DNA of 64,000 bases from Sodiomyces alkalinus F11 (GCF_003711515.1 NW_021167079.1:4598677-4662676), one strand, 5' to 3'. Shown: positions 49,655 to 62,307, counted from the first letter of the stretch. Notes: generated by a model not told the origin, from the sequence alone. Program-made: numbers and translations.

Positions 49655-51289
49655 GCTGGCGTCATCGGGCTTGCGGTTTGTATCAGCGTGTGAGCTGGCA
49701 TGGATGTAGCGGGCTTGGTCGCCGGCAATTATCGGGCGTTTGGCATGCGGTCCATTGAGCATGTCTGGCAGCCACTTCAACGCCGCCACCTGTGCCCATG
49801 TTCGCGCCCGCTCACTGGTCGCTTAGTTACGCTCAATGTTTGCTTCATGTTTTTTATGGTATTCTTTTCATGTCCATACTTTTGGCTCAGAGGTCTTCTA
49901 CATTCTTTTTGCTCCGATGTTGCTGTATATATTTAGCATTGGGCCTAGGAAGTTGAGAGAAACATATTTACTGCGCTGAAATAGCCCGTAATTACCACAG
50001 AAACTGCCAACTCCTTCTTAACAATATGTCGTGGTAAATACGTCTTGAAAATTGCCACCCTGTGACGAGAGCAAAATATTGAGACTTTCCAACCTATGTT
50101 GGAGGTGGGCATTGGCGAGGAGACGAACAAGTGTCCAGGTGCCGATTACGAGGACTATACACATGTTGCCCACTCCGTACTCGTACAATCCATAGGAATT
50201 CCACAGGGGGGGCACCCCCTTTGCCTTGCCTCCTAGTAAATGACAGAGTTGCGAGATGCCTACCCTGTCCGTAAGTTGGTCGGACTGGATCCATCATCCA
50301 GGGTATCATCGACGACCGGATCGTTGAATATAAGTATACCCTAGGGGCCTGCCGCCCAACGCGCATCACCGGCCAGATGAGTTGCCTGAGTACCAATGTG
50401 AGTACGCAACATTGGCATGAAGGCCTTGGTATCCGTAGACAACCTGATCAGAAGGACTCCCTACCTTAGTTCTCTATTTACTGAGATGGTTCCTGAGGGG
50501 GAACTAACCTCGTAGTAGATGATTCCAAAGGACATGCCTCACTTAGTCCTTCAGCCTCAGCGCCACCGTCCCCGGCGGCCCTAAGTGATCCGTATCTCAA
50601 ACTTTATCTCACAATGGAATGAACACCCACCAATTGCTGCAGGGAGTACCCAGTAATTTCGACCTGGTTTGGCACTTTGGTCTGGGCCTACCCCGTAGTC
50701 CATACCAAGGCAAGGCTTATTTGCATGGTTATCACGAGCCCCCTATGGGAATCTCTGCGACAGAAATTCAACCACCGTTAGTTAATCTTCTGGGATTTTG
50801 ATGCCTACACGGAGTGTAAAGTGGCCTGAGAACATTGCAAAGATACTGGTAACGGATACCACTCACCACCGAGTACGTACGCGTTCGGTTTGGATTCCCT
50901 TGTCCTGAACTGCCTCGCCATATAAGACGATGAGGCGTCAAGCCTCCCCAAGCCCTGGCTGGGACTATAAGGGCACTGTACGATAGATAGCTTCGGGTTG
51001 CATTCGTCCCGTCCATCCGCCACGTCATGCCTATATATTTAGAGGATCCGGACTGACTACTGAGTGACATTAGATCTCCGATTCATTCCCATCAGAAGCC
51101 CTCTGTTTTCTCTTCTCGAACCAAGAAACTCTTTGAACCCCAGACGTTTGATTCCCTAATACCAAGACGTTCTTTACGGCATGCTCCAGTATTCTTCTGG
51201 CATCTAAGTCAACTGACACCCATATACTACCACAAGTCGACCTCCCGAAATGTCTTGATCCTTGGTTCACTGATACACCAAGAGCCGCC
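49655..51289. other. Intergenic, no supported gene
   Basis: 1.6 kb between the cutinase and RBR ligase genes. Only short ORFs without features. The last 200 bp are the RBR ligase leader. Confidence 0.5.
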
Positions 51290-53509
51290 ATGTTCACTAG
51301 AATTCTACGGGCTTTCGGTATGCACCCAATGGAGCCCGCTGGTTATCACCCCCTATTTGACAGTCATCTACATCCGCACTCGTTAATGGACCCTGCGTCC
51401 GCAGCCATCGACACAGGCCCTCCATCCAAGCCCAGCCGTCTCGAACGCTTGGTTCCACATAAGCTTAGGGCCAAGATCGAGGCACGCAACAAACACGTTA
51501 AGCTGCGCCGTCAACATGCAGAGACCCCACCCGATGTCCCCGCCGCCGTGGTAGAAGAACTAGAAGGATCATTCCCGGAGCGAGATGAACAGGCGTGCAA
51601 AGAGCTCGCGGCTTCCATCTTCCCAGACATATGTCCCGACTATCTGGACAACATGGCCCGCCAGCATACATATGACGGAAGGGCTGTTGTCAGGCACATT
51701 CTCAGACTGGAGGAGAGCGGTGCTGGCTACCAGAAGCGCCCTACGGCACGGCAACTCAAGCGTGAAGAAGCGAAGCCGGAACCAGTCGATGAAATCGCCG
51801 CCTATATATCCCAATTCGATAACCCAATCCGCAGGGCGAACCGAAAGATGCTAAAATACTGTCTCATGTCGTAAGTCAGACCGTGTTGCTCTACTCTGCT
51901 GTTTCAATGCACTTGGAAAAGGGGAAATATATCCCCTTCCCCCCACCCCTTCGCCCCTTTTCTTTTCTTCGCAAATCCGTCTCACAGTCCTACTTCCAAG
52001 TACATTTCAGAATGCTGACCATAAAGCAGGAGCAGACTCCTATGCGAGGAGTTCCCCCGTGCTCAGCTCCAAGACGTTATCTCAGTCTTTAACCGACACG
52101 CCAACCTCTTGCTGCCGGCCTATCTGGAACTCCACGAGGTCTCTGCCACCTGGGATCGTGACGGTGGCGATGCCAACACCCGACTGAAGAGGAAGAGGAG
52201 CTTGACCCTTGTGAATCCGGCTTATGCTCCACGCCACCTCAATAGGACGATCGTAGTTTGGTCTGATCCGCACGAGAAAGAAGCCCTGAGCGAACTACGG
52301 GCAGCAAGATGGGTGATCCGTGCGCGGGTGGCGAAGCAAGAGGCCGCCAACAGGGAGAAGCAACAGGAAGAAGACAACATTGCTCTGGCCCAGGCCCAAG
52401 GTAGCATGATGGGGTGTGCATGCTGTTACGACGAGTTCCCCATAAACCGCATGGTTCATTGCAACGGTGACCAGGAGCATGTAAGTCGTCCTCTTAAGAC
52501 CCCCCTTCCCTCTCCCTCTCTCCCTCTCTCCCTCCCTCCCTCCCTCCCTCCCTCCCTCCCTCGTCGTGCGATGCGTGCTGGCAAACAGATACGTCAGTCT
52601 AACAGAGAAGCAGTGGTTCTGTATCGGCTGCGCGAGACAAAATGCGGAAACCGTCGTCGGCATGTCTAGATACGAACTGAAGTGCATGTCCATGGATGGT
52701 TGCTCCGCGGGCTTCTGCGCAGGCCAGCGCGCCCTCTTCATCGACCCTAAGCTGGCAGCTGCTCTAGAACGCATCGAAGACGAAGCCGTGCTCAGAATGG
52801 CTGCTATCACCAACCTGGAGACGTGTCCGTCATGCCCCTATGCTGCCGAGTATCCTCCCGTCGAAGAAAATAAGGAGTTCCGGTGCCAGAACCCCGACTG
52901 TCTCTTGGTCAGCTGCCGCCTCTGCAGGCAAGACACTCACATACCCAAGACATGTCAGGAAGCGGCCCATGACTCTGGCATATCTGCTCGAAGGCAGATA
53001 GAGGAGGCCATGTCGGCTGCTCTCATCCGAAAATGCAACAAATGTGAGTCGCCTTGCACTGGCAATAAATTCACGTTCACTTCAACCTATACTAACCGTT
53101 AACTCCAGGCCAAACTCCTTTCGTCAAAATAGAGGGATGTAACAGGATGACCTGCCCGCAACCGGGCTGTCACAACGTCCAATGCTACGTCTGCTCCCAG
53201 TCTTGCGCGTACAATCATTTTGACGACGAACGTCGAGGCGGCCGAGCGGGCAACTGTCCGCTGTTCGACAGCCTAGAGGAGCGTCACCAGGCAGAAGTGC
53301 GGCGAGCCGAGGAAGAGGCTCGTCGCAAGGTCATGGCAGAAAATCCCGCCGTGGACCCGCGGTTGCTGCAGTTCCGCATGTCGAAGAAGGCGGTGAAGGT
53401 GGATCGTCGACGGCAGAATGAACTGGATCGTCGACGGCAGAATGAATTGGATCGTCGACGCCATGAAGAGGCACTAGCCGCCGCGCTGCATGCCTCAGGC
53501 TTGTGCTAG
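51290..53509 (+). CDS. RBR-type E3 ubiquitin ligase (RNF216/TRIAD3-like)
   Basis: Four exons, 51290-51870, 52030-52480, 52614-53043 and 53109-53509, encode 620 aa. RING1 begins at about 324 (CACCYDEFPINRMVHC) and continues across intron 2 as GDQEH/WFCIGCARQNAETVVG. The IBR-type region has CPSCPYAAEYPPVEENKEFRCQNPDC. RING2 (about 484-520) has RKCNKCQTPFVKIEGCNRMTCPQPGC, where Cys498 (EGC) is the expected thioester cysteine. RBR ligases take ubiquitin from an E2 onto this Cys before transfer; RNF216 relatives favour K63/K48 chains. The C terminus has a three-fold 9-10-residue DRRRQNEL repeat. Substrate unknown. Intron 2 holds a CCCT microsatellite and several competing acceptors; the one at 52613 restores the family sequence. 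Confidence 0.9.
52500..52563 (+). repeat. CCCT microsatellite within RBR ligase intron 2
   Basis: Pure pyrimidine tract of CCCTCT/CCCT units ending 50 bp before the acceptor chosen at 52613; it could serve as an extended polypyrimidine tract. Confidence 0.85.
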
Positions 53510-54048
53510 TTCCTGGGCAGTAACCTCAATCATCATCTCCATCCCGAATATCCTGTACAGCCTCTCACCCGGATTTATTACCCCGTGGTGTACGCTTGGT
53601 CCTTGGTAGATGCCGCGAGTCGAGCGCGAAGGCGCGAATATCCGCCCCTGAATCAGTGGTCACTTGTGTCCCTGTTCAGAGCAAGCAGGAAGGAACAAGT
53701 GCGGTTTTTCTGGCGGAGTTTGGGGCCAAAGCTTGATTCCTCCGTGCAGAGTTGAGCAAGTTCACATGGTATCGATCGGGTATTCGAACGGAGAGTTGTC
53801 CAGTCTGGGGCTTTTATCTGCCAAACCCATGGTTTCAGAAGCCATGAGACCTATGGCGTGGGCGCACGAGAAGGTGGGATGTGGGAGAGATCTGAGATGA
53901 TGGAAGCCAAAAAAAACCCCAATCTAGGGAATCGAGAAAATGTCGTCGAGTCATAATCCCGAACGTGGAATAAGGTAGAGTGTATTGCCCAGATAAATGC
54001 AAGAAATATTTCGACTCGTGGGGTGGAGGAAAATACAGCAAGACCAGA
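53510..54048. other. Intergenic between convergent genes
   Basis: 3' flanks of the RBR ligase and Dcc1-like genes; no supported coding sequence. Confidence 0.5.
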
Positions 54049-54526
54049 TCACCGGTTCCTCCCGAACCTTTCGTGCCATTTCCCCCTCGCCTTTTGTTCA
54101 GCTGTCGGTGCTTGCGTGACGAGCTCGATGGTCTCATGCAATGCAGCAACAGCAGTCAGGCCATGATGTGTCGTCTGAGTCGACTCTCCTGGTTGCGAGG
54201 GGTGAGATGTCGTCGAGGAAGGAGTAAGGAGTAGGAGTGAGTTGGAGGTGTTCTTCTGCTGCAGGGTGTAGGTTTTTCCTTGTACGTTCGTGAGGACCGC
54301 GGAAGACTCGTTCTCGGGCTGCTTCAGGTAGAGACTGAATCACGGGGGTTAGCAAGGTCTGTGGCGGAGGCAGCTTTGTCTGCCTATGTAAGGTTGAAGA
54401 CACTTACACAGGTGCGGTGGGAGATTGTAGAAGACTCTCGAGCTCGGGTGGCAGCTCAAACAGCCTGTAGTTTCTGCCGTCTGGGGCAAAGTCGAGGCGA
54501 ATGCCAGCGTTGTCTTGGCTGGACAT
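54049..54526 (-). CDS. Short Dcc1-like protein (sister chromatid cohesion)
   Basis: Two exons, 54526-54408 and 54334-54049 (GTAAGT...TTCAG, 73-nt intron), encode 134 aa. The join restores APV/LYLKQPE. The pattern FELPPELESLLQ....VLYLK......AVLTNVQGKTYTLQQKNTSNSLLLL resembles the N-terminal domain of Dcc1, a subunit of the Ctf18-RFC clamp loader that acts in cohesion and replication. It ends in a basic KARGKWHERFGRNR tail, which looks like a genuine C terminus. Yeast and animal Dcc1 are about 350-400 aa, so this is either a short fungal form or a related family sharing only the N-terminal fold. The gene structure is well supported; the function is less so. Confidence 0.65.
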
Positions 54527-55711
54527 GTTGAAGGATAGGCAAGAGAAGGATCGAGAAGCTTGAGTAATTTGGTTTCAAACGGGGGAGGGGGGATCTCTTA
54601 AAACGTGCCGGTATCGTTGTGTGGCCTTCAGTTGGGAATAACTAGACCGCTAATATCGTCTTCAGCGGCAACTCTATGGGATCGAAGGTTAAGGTAAGCT
54701 GGAGTTTCCAAGGCCGCTGCCTTACGGAGCTCGATCAGTAATACGAAGTACCTTATGTACTTCGTAAGCGTCTGGGAAAGAGCCAGGGGGGTTGATGAGG
54801 TCACCTGTGGGGGAGGGGTCAGGGCCAGCTTCCCACAGTGCACGAGTACGGACACAAGGTACCTCTGTACCTGGATGGTGTGTTTACTGTGGGGTCGAAT
54901 CGTTGAATATTAGTGGCTGAAGGTCCCGGATTGTCAGGTTCTTGGTTGGCCCGGGCACCAGGTTACCTTATTCAATCAAGGCACCGTGTACGATACGAAG
55001 TACCTAAGGTATTTATACCTTACTCCATAAGGTACCTTAAGGTACGTTGATGTGTAAATGTGCAGTGCAAGGCAAATACGGTGTAGTTATGGAGTAGGTA
55101 GGTACCTTACAGAGAACTGCGACAGGGCGGTGTGATGCTCGTGACCGACTTTGGATCATGACTCTACCCTATCCTCTCAAAATCGCCATCAACCCAATGC
55201 GGCTCAACTACCTTACCTAGTAATCAACCTGACTGTCCCGTCCTAACTACCGTCTTCTGAGGCTCTATCCGAGACCCAACATTCCTGGCCCCCGCTTTTG
55301 CGATAAGCACAAGCTTGACCAACTTCAGTTCTGGGACGACACAAGAACTGCGGAAACACGGTAACACGACCACACAGCAACACAGCAACACGACAACACG
55401 GCATCGCACTGCTGCTGTATTCCGTATCGCCATAACTTGGGTCCATGTCCCCTCGTTTGTCTGCCAAATCCCGCACAAGGTCAACGGCGGCACGGCGACG
55501 CGTCTCGGTCATATCCTCTCTATCTCTGGACCTTGTTTACTGGACCTAATCTTGGTCTTTCGCCCCTCGACACCAGCAGCTTGACGCCCCACGATCCAAT
55601 CGCTGTCTTCTCCCCGACCTGCAACTGAGCTCTTTGCCCGTCCTCGAACCCAGCGATGCGCCTGGCGGCCTGCTAACAAGACCTTACCCACCCAGCAACA
55701 CAACCACTGCC
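54527..55711. promoter_or_regulatory. Divergent promoter region with a KpnI-type motif cluster
   Basis: 1.2 kb between the Dcc1-like and RhoGEF genes. 54,738-55,115 is rich in GGTACCTTA / TACGAAGTACCTAAGG / TAAGGTACCTTAAGG palindromic copies. The last 400 bp, with an ACAACACGG / AGCAACAC repeat at about 55,358-55,402, are the RhoGEF leader. Confidence 0.45.
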
Positions 55712-58700
55712 ATGGTTCGTGTCACGGACGAACTGGCTCTCTCGCCGGAGCACATCACCCTCTACCGCACAACCGACCCTCTTCTCGGCCATCTCCCTGT
55801 CCTTGTTTTCCACGGGCCTTCGACCACCGCCAATTTTACGCTCAATAGCTCCCGCGTTCAAGTCCACGTCTATGGCCCCGCCGGTTTCAAGTCCTTCCCG
55901 CGCCTGACCATCAGCCCCAATTCGCCATTTTATAGCGTTGTCAACTACTTGCCTCGCGAATGGCAGGGCGATGAGACCTACCGCGGCCTCGCCTTCGGTC
56001 TCTACAAATACTTCACCGAGTTGCCAGAAGTAGTGAAGAATCATCTCAAAAACACATACCCGACCACTAGGGGCAGGCGCCCAGGGAGCGCTCCGGCGCT
56101 ATTTGGGGAACAACATGCCGCCGATCTGGCGAAGGGCCTAGTCAAGAGCGATAACACGGCCGATGTCATTGCCGCCCTGCAAACGGCGCTCCAGACGCAA
56201 CATTTGACGAATGTGGATATCGACCTTGTCCTACCACCGGGTGCCATCGTGCCCTTGCGGCCGGAGGACCTGGAGGAAGTGCCGGACGATGAGGACGACA
56301 TACTAGATCCTACTCTGCGCATGTACGGTGGTTACACGCCGTTGGTCAAACTCTTCGGGGAGCCTGTCTTCTTGCCGACAGCCAGACTGCGCAGAGCCCC
56401 GTCCAAACCGACGTCGCTAAATCGAAGCAAGTCCTTCGCCAAAGAACAGAAGGTGGAATTGAGAATGAAGCTTGGCGAACTCGTCGCTACCGAGGAAAGA
56501 TACGTGGCGAAGCTGTACGAGTTGGTCAAACACATTGCCGACGACTTCCGACAAAGCGCCAAGCAGCGCGCTCCGGGCAGCCTGAGTCCATCCGAAGAGG
56601 AGCTGGAGAGGCTGTTTCCCCGCTCCGCCGATCGTATTCTACAAGTGAATTCCGCCTTTATGCAAGAGCTGCGCAAGATCATGGACGACACCGAGGAGGA
56701 GGCTATGCTGGACATGCAGACCACGACTGTCGCCCTGACCGGTTCCAAGCTGGGGGCTTCCGCGCGGACAAAGGACCCGAGTGGTGCCCTGGCCATGGCG
56801 AGGGTATTTCTTGACTGGTTCCCCAAGTTTACGGATTGCTATCAGGACTACATTCGTGCCAGCCAGCATTTCCCCGTCCTGCTCACCTCTTTCCTCAATC
56901 ACCAGTCAAGCTTCCGTCAGAGAGTCACACAGGCAGGAGAGCAGACAGTGCGATCAGTTTTGATCGAACCCGTGCAAAGGTTGCCACGATACAGCCTGCT
57001 CATCGACCAGGTTGTCGGCTGTCTACCTATCACGCACCCGGCCCTGCAGCCCTTACTCAAGGCGCGTGACATTATCACGAACATCTGCTCCATGGACGAC
57101 CCGCTACCCGACAAGCCCCAGGTCGCGAACCGCCTCCGCAACATGGTGGAGAGCTGGCCCCTTGACCTCCAGCCACAGGGCAGGCTTCTTCTTGCCGCCG
57201 ACTTTGTCGAATTGCCCGCACCTTTTCGCATGATCGACCAGTCCGAGGTCCCCGATCGCTCCGGTATCTTTCTCCTCTTCTCCGACTGCATAGTCATCCT
57301 CAAGAAACTGGCCCCGAACGTGGTAACCGGACGCGACCTCCTACGCGAGATCGATAAACCTTCTGCCGCCGGACTTCTCGTGTCCATGACGAACGCTGCC
57401 GGTGGCCCCGCGTCGTATGAGCTTGCCTTCACGGGATGGCACAATCTCGCCGATGTTCGTTTCACCGAGTCGTCCGACGGAACCCTGGTTTGGATGACTG
57501 CGACCCAGGAGATGAAGGGGGCTCATGCGGGAGAGTGGGTGACTGGGACGGCGGTGACATCTCGCTGCTTCATGCTGCTGGAGAGTTACGAAGGAAAAGC
57601 TGCGAAATGGACGGAAGACATTGTCAAAGCCCGCGTGGAGGGACGATTCTCCGAAGCCGAGCGCGATGACCCTTGCTGGACATTGCGGTCCGTCAAGATG
57701 CCGGATAACAACCTTGGCATGTTCGCCGCTGTTTTCCAGGAAGGTGCGGACCAGTTGATCGAAGGGAGGAGAGAGCCTGCGCCCATTCGCGTTGTCGTCG
57801 ATCACGAGAAGGGAACCAAAGGCGCGCCAGTGGGCCACTACGGCGTAGAGATTACCATCGACATATATTGCGGAGACATGAGGCGCGTGAGCATGCGCAC
57901 TGCCGGCTTGAATTGCAAGCAGTTTTCTGATGAGATAGCCGTGGAAGACCTCATTCCCACGCTTTCCCGTCGAAGTAAGCCGGTTCCTCCTCGCTCCCCT
58001 TGATCCCAAGTCATGGCACAACTAACACAGAATACAGTCATCCAACTCCTAAGCATGCAGTTTAACGTCTCTAACCTGCGCCTTGCGCCTGCCTTGGTCT
58101 CGTACTATACAAAGGTCCTCAAAGGAATGCAACTGTCGAACCGGGCCGAGAAAACAAGATCGTTCCTTGCCTCTTCGCCCGTCAAGGGACTCTTGTCGAC
58201 TATCTGGGGCGGCGGCTCAAACTCGAACACGGAGCAGGGTCCCAAGCAGGCGCGAACGCCCGTTTCCACTGCCTTCCCGCCATCGATGTCCCGCGGGAAC
58301 AGCGAGACAAATTCCATCTTCGGGTCCGCAAGAAGCCGAGACGGTGTCCGTGCCAATGTGGACGACAAGCCCGACAACCCCCTCATGCGACTCGAGCAAA
58401 CATTTACGGGATACGTAGCCAGCCTACAGTCCCGCAAAGGGAGCATTGTCGGGCGGATGCTGCTGAATAGAGCGGTAGTCGATGAACTAGCCGTGAACGA
58501 TCTGTACAACCGACTTATAGAGAGCCCGTTTGACCTGGAAGCCTCGGCCGACCTCACTGCCGATGTCATATTCGTCGCATTTGAAAAGTTCCTTCACATC
58601 GCCTGGCGAGAGCAGATGGGACCGGTAATGACAATCCAAGCCCTCGACACCCTCCAGGAGCGGGTGAATAGGCAGGTGCCCGGGAATTTCTCCGATTTTG

Positions 58701-60334
58701 TCAACTACATGTTTGGCGATATGGCGCCGCAGAACCGACGAGCCTTTACGGCATTGATCAAGTTGCTGGCAGACCTGCTCGAAGGTTGCGGTAACGACGG
58801 TGATCGCGGCGTTTTGACGGTGGCATTCGCAGAGCTGCTCGTGCCGGACGGCACAGCCCATAATTACATTAACCTCCTTGATCGGCTCGTCGACGATTGC
58901 GACCGGATTTTCGAGGACATCGGATTCGGGACACATCCTAGCCCCGGTACCTCAGCCTACGAACCGGTGACTCCGACAACACGCAGTGTCAAAACCGGAT
59001 CTCTTACATCCAACACCTCGTCGATCCGTCGCAAGTTCGGTTTCGACACGCTTCTGCGCCAAAACAGTAAGAACGAAGACCGTCCCTCTGTTTGGAGGAC
59101 GCTCAGTAAGCACAGCCGTAACCCAGCGACAGGAGACGTCAACCACGGTAGTCTGTCCAGGGCGATGGGCAGGACGAGATCCATAGACATGGGGACTGGC
59201 TATGCGCAGCCCAATAAGCTCAGGCGTCCCGACTCGCGAGACAGGCCGCCCATTGCCGGAGCTTTCGAGGAGCCACCACGGCCGGCTAGCTCTCACCGGC
59301 ACGACCCCCGCTTGGAGACGATCGGTGAGCCCGGTCCTGAGGCTTACCCGGCCAAGTCGCCTAGGAAGAAACGGCGCAGCTCACTATCGGATCTGAGGAG
59401 CCTTATGGAGGCTGCGACCATCCGGGACGCAGAGGAAGACGCCGTCATGCCCCTCAGCATAAATAAACAAACTTCGGAGAAGTTTAACTCTACCCCTGTA
59501 AATAAGCCACCCACGCCGTCCAGAATTCCAGTCAGCCCGGCGACCCAGAGCCTGCGCACCCCGCGGCTACAGAAGGAAAACCTCAGCCTGGTGGAAGTCT
59601 TCCAGCCATCGTCGTCGACGAACAGCGACAAGTCGCCGAGACGGCACTCGAAAGCATTGTCAACATCCCAGATCCCGACCCTGAAACCGGCACGCAGCGC
59701 GCCTCCCACCACGGGCGAAGCGTCGTCCACTCGGCCTCCCACCACCAGCAGCAGCCCAACCAAAGCCAGTGGCTCCGGCAAGCTGCGTCTGCAATCGCCG
59801 CAGAAACTGCGGGAGAGGCTGCAGACGGAAAAACAAGCGGTCGACGAAGTCGATGCGTCGCTCAAGTCGGAGCTCAGCAAGATCGCGGAGGAAATGTCAC
59901 GCGTCAACAGCGGCGGCCTCGGACATCGGACCGGAACCGTGGACCTGAGGCGGCTGGCGCAGTCGGTGGCCGCTTTGGAAGAGCGGGTCCCCGCGGTGAT
60001 GGCCGACCTCGACCAGCGGCATGCTGCCATCCAGCGCGACATGGACAGCACGCTCAAGGCGTCGGAAGCCAAGGTCAAGGCGATCGACCAGCTCTATAAG
60101 GAGACGACGGCCGAGAACGAGCTCCTGTACGAAAAATTCAACAGCGAGCTGGGGAAAATCGTCAAGGCGCTGCGGGGCAGGGGGCGCGAGGACAAGGAGG
60201 AATTGGTCGCCAAGCTGCGCGACCAGAGCGAGGAAACGGCGCGGTTGAAGAAGGAGAATATGCGACTGCGGCGGGAGATGGCCAGCCTTCGGTCGGCGTT
60301 GAAAGGGGGTGGGGTAGGAGGCGATGACGCTTAG
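55712..60334 (+). CDS. Large Rho guanine-nucleotide exchange factor with C-terminal RhoGAP-like region and coiled coil
   Basis: Two exons, 55712-57974 and 58038-60334, with a 63-nt intron (GTAAGC...TACAG) giving LSRR/IIQLLSMQFNV, encode 1519 aa. The ATG at 55712 is the first in frame. The DH (RhoGEF) domain runs from about 250 to 465: LGELVATEERYVAKLYELV, then the signature RSVLIEPVQRLPRYSLLIDQVV. A PH-like region follows (SGIFLLFSDCIVILKKL). Residues about 870-1060 (LMRLEQTFTGYVASLQ...FVNYMFGDMAPQNRRAFTALIKLLADLL) resemble a RhoGAP fold, though I cannot assign an arginine finger. The rest is Ser/Pro-rich and ends in a coiled coil (about 1380-1515). It would activate a Rho-family GTPase at the cortex; which one is not visible. 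Confidence 0.88.
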
Positions 60335-60639
60335 GATAGCGTGTCAAGGGTCGTCCTCATTCTACTGGACCAGGCGCGTGGCGTTTGGGACTGGGACGGA
60401 AGCTGGTAGGGACAGGATCCGGCCAAGGTGGGCGTTTCGGATTGCTCTTGTTTGTGCATTAATATTTGGGAGGGTTGGTTGGTTGACTGGCTATTCGGGC
60501 GCGGCAGGGTCGCGGCGGTGAATAGAGAGAACACGGAACCCACGTCCTGTCAGGGATGACAATAGCTGTTTTTTTACGAGCATTACGATACACCAACGAA
60601 ATGGATGAAGGACATTAAAACTTCTTGACAGTTCCTCGG
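60335..60639. other. Intergenic between convergent RhoGEF and rev7
   Basis: 305 bp of 3' flanking sequence; nothing recognised. Confidence 0.5.
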
Positions 60640-61596
60640 TCATGAAAACCCCGAGTTTTGAGCAGACGGCTCGGCGGTCTGCGGAGGGGCTTGGGCCTCT
60701 TCCACCCAGCACTCGAAGAAAAGTGGTCCAGCCTGAACGGTTCGCAACGGTGTAGTGGATGCGCCTCCTATTGCAGACCCGGGGACTGGGTTGGATTGGG
60801 ACGCCGGTTGAAGGGCAGGTTCGGTAGGGATCCAGGGTTGGGAATACTGGGCCGACCTGTCAGTTGGATAAATCACGAGAAAAAAAAAGAAGAAGAAAAA
60901 AGAACCCCCCCCCCTCTTTCACAAAAAAATAAGAGTCAAGAGAGAATGTGAAGCGGGGAGAAAGGGAAGAAAAAAAAGAGCCAAACCCACCCCAACTGGC
61001 GCGGGCGCCTCGTCTCTCAGCTCGACAGCGACGGTGAATGTACTACCCTCCGGCAGCGCCCCCTTCGTCTCAGCCGCGTAGGCAATCCTCCTCAAGGCAC
61101 CACGGATGGCTTCGTCCACATCCACCCAGTTGACGGTCCTATCCTGCTCGAGTTCGTCGAGCTCCTCCTCGTCCAGGGGTCTTCGCGTCCTGCGCTCTCT
61201 GCGGTCCTTCTCCTCCCAGGCGCTGGGGTCGGCCCCTTCCTCGGCCCAAGCCGGGAACTGGGCGACGTCGAAGACCCAGCGCTCGGCCACGGCGAGGGTG
61301 CGCGGGAGGTGGGTGTTGATGCAGACTCTGGCGAGGGAGCCGGCGGCTAGAAGGGGCTGGATCTGCTCGACGGCGTCGGAGATCCAGGCGCAGAGACCCG
61401 GGTGGCGGGATTGCGGGACGGGGAGGTTGTGGTGTCTGGCTAGGAGGAAGGTTTCTCGTGGGTAGAGGCCGCGGTGGTAGAGGATGGTGTGTAGTGTGAG
61501 GGTCAGAAAGGTTGTGAAGGTCGAGAGGAGGGTGCGGGCTTGCTGGTGAGGTACGGCTGGGCCGGGTTCGTCTGGCTCGTGCGGTGGAGACGACAT
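60640..61596 (-). CDS. rev7: HORMA-domain protein Rev7 (Mad2B), polymerase zeta subunit
   Basis: Two exons, 61596-60991 and 60846-60640, encode 270 aa. The donor is GTGGGT; the acceptor CCCAG at 60847 is the one that keeps the frame into YSQPWIPTEP. The HORMA domain spans about 20-260: LLSTFTTFLTLTLHTILYHRGLYPRETF, CAWISDAVEQIQPLL, VAERWVFDVAQFPAW, DVDEAIRGALRRIAY, and the C-terminal safety-belt region TTPLRTVQAGPLFFECWVEE. Rev7 bridges Rev1 and Rev3 in translesion synthesis. The 144-nt intron contains A-rich and C-rich homopolymer runs, and a second nearby acceptor (ACAG at 60858) would shift the frame. The family is clear; the exact junction is less so. Confidence 0.88.
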
Positions 61597-62307
61597 GGGG
61601 GGGGCTTGTCGTAGGGTGGCCTGAAGTCGTTTTAAGACGACTTAAATTTTGTGTAGGCGTACTTTGAGAAAGTTATGAGTTGGGTAGTAGTTTGTGGGAG
61701 ACTGCTTATTGAGAGTAGGGCTGGGGGGGTCGAGATGTATCCGTAAGTGCGACGCGTTTCAGGGAGTATCGAGGGTCACGAAACTAACACCGGAGCACGT
61801 GCTTACTAGGTCGGACCCCTATGCTTTGTAAGGGTGGTGATAAGATAAGAACCATAGCGCGGGTAAATCCCCCCCGCTGGGCTAGGTCAAGGCAGCAACC
61901 CCTCCAGTTACTTGCCTGATGAGCTTCCTGAACCCTTGGAGGCAGCAATGGTACGTAATTACAGAGTACGTACGAAGTATAACATGTATGACGCGGTCCA
62001 GGAGCTCGAATTACCTTACCTAAGGTACCTCCCTACCTTACCGTAAACAAGCCTCCAAGAGCTATCCTCGAACATCAGGTGATTCGATTCCCTAGTCTCA
62101 CGACTTAAATGTGGCCCCAGCCCAGTCAGGCAGTTACGGAGTAATAATCAAGGAGTTGCGCTGTTACCTGCGCTGGACGCGACGACTTTGCATTTTAACG
62201 ATTTCTTCACAAACCCTCCTGTACGGAAAAAGAAAGTCTCCTCATTTCCCGACGTCGACTTCTCTTCGCCACTCCAGGATCCAGATCGCCCACTTCAGAG
62301 TACCACC
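61597..62307. promoter_or_regulatory. Divergent promoter of rev7 and PI31
   Basis: About 710 bp. A perfect inverted repeat AAGTCGT-6 nt-ACGACTT lies at 61624-61643, close to the rev7 start. A TTACCTTACCTAAGGTACCT...CTACCTTACC cluster lies at about 62012-62042. Confidence 0.45.

Noticed and set aside
52590..52669. Alternative RING1 exon start giving ANRYVSLTEKQWFC
   Set aside because: The phase does not match the CAT/GTAAGT donor; only the acceptor at 52613 joins in phase and restores the conserved sequence.
55634..55711. N-terminal extension of the RhoGEF frame
   Set aside because: It starts with TTG; the first ATG is 55712. The same reasoning removed upstream TTG/GTG extensions at 6434, 10665, 15925, 21168, 37396 and 62188.
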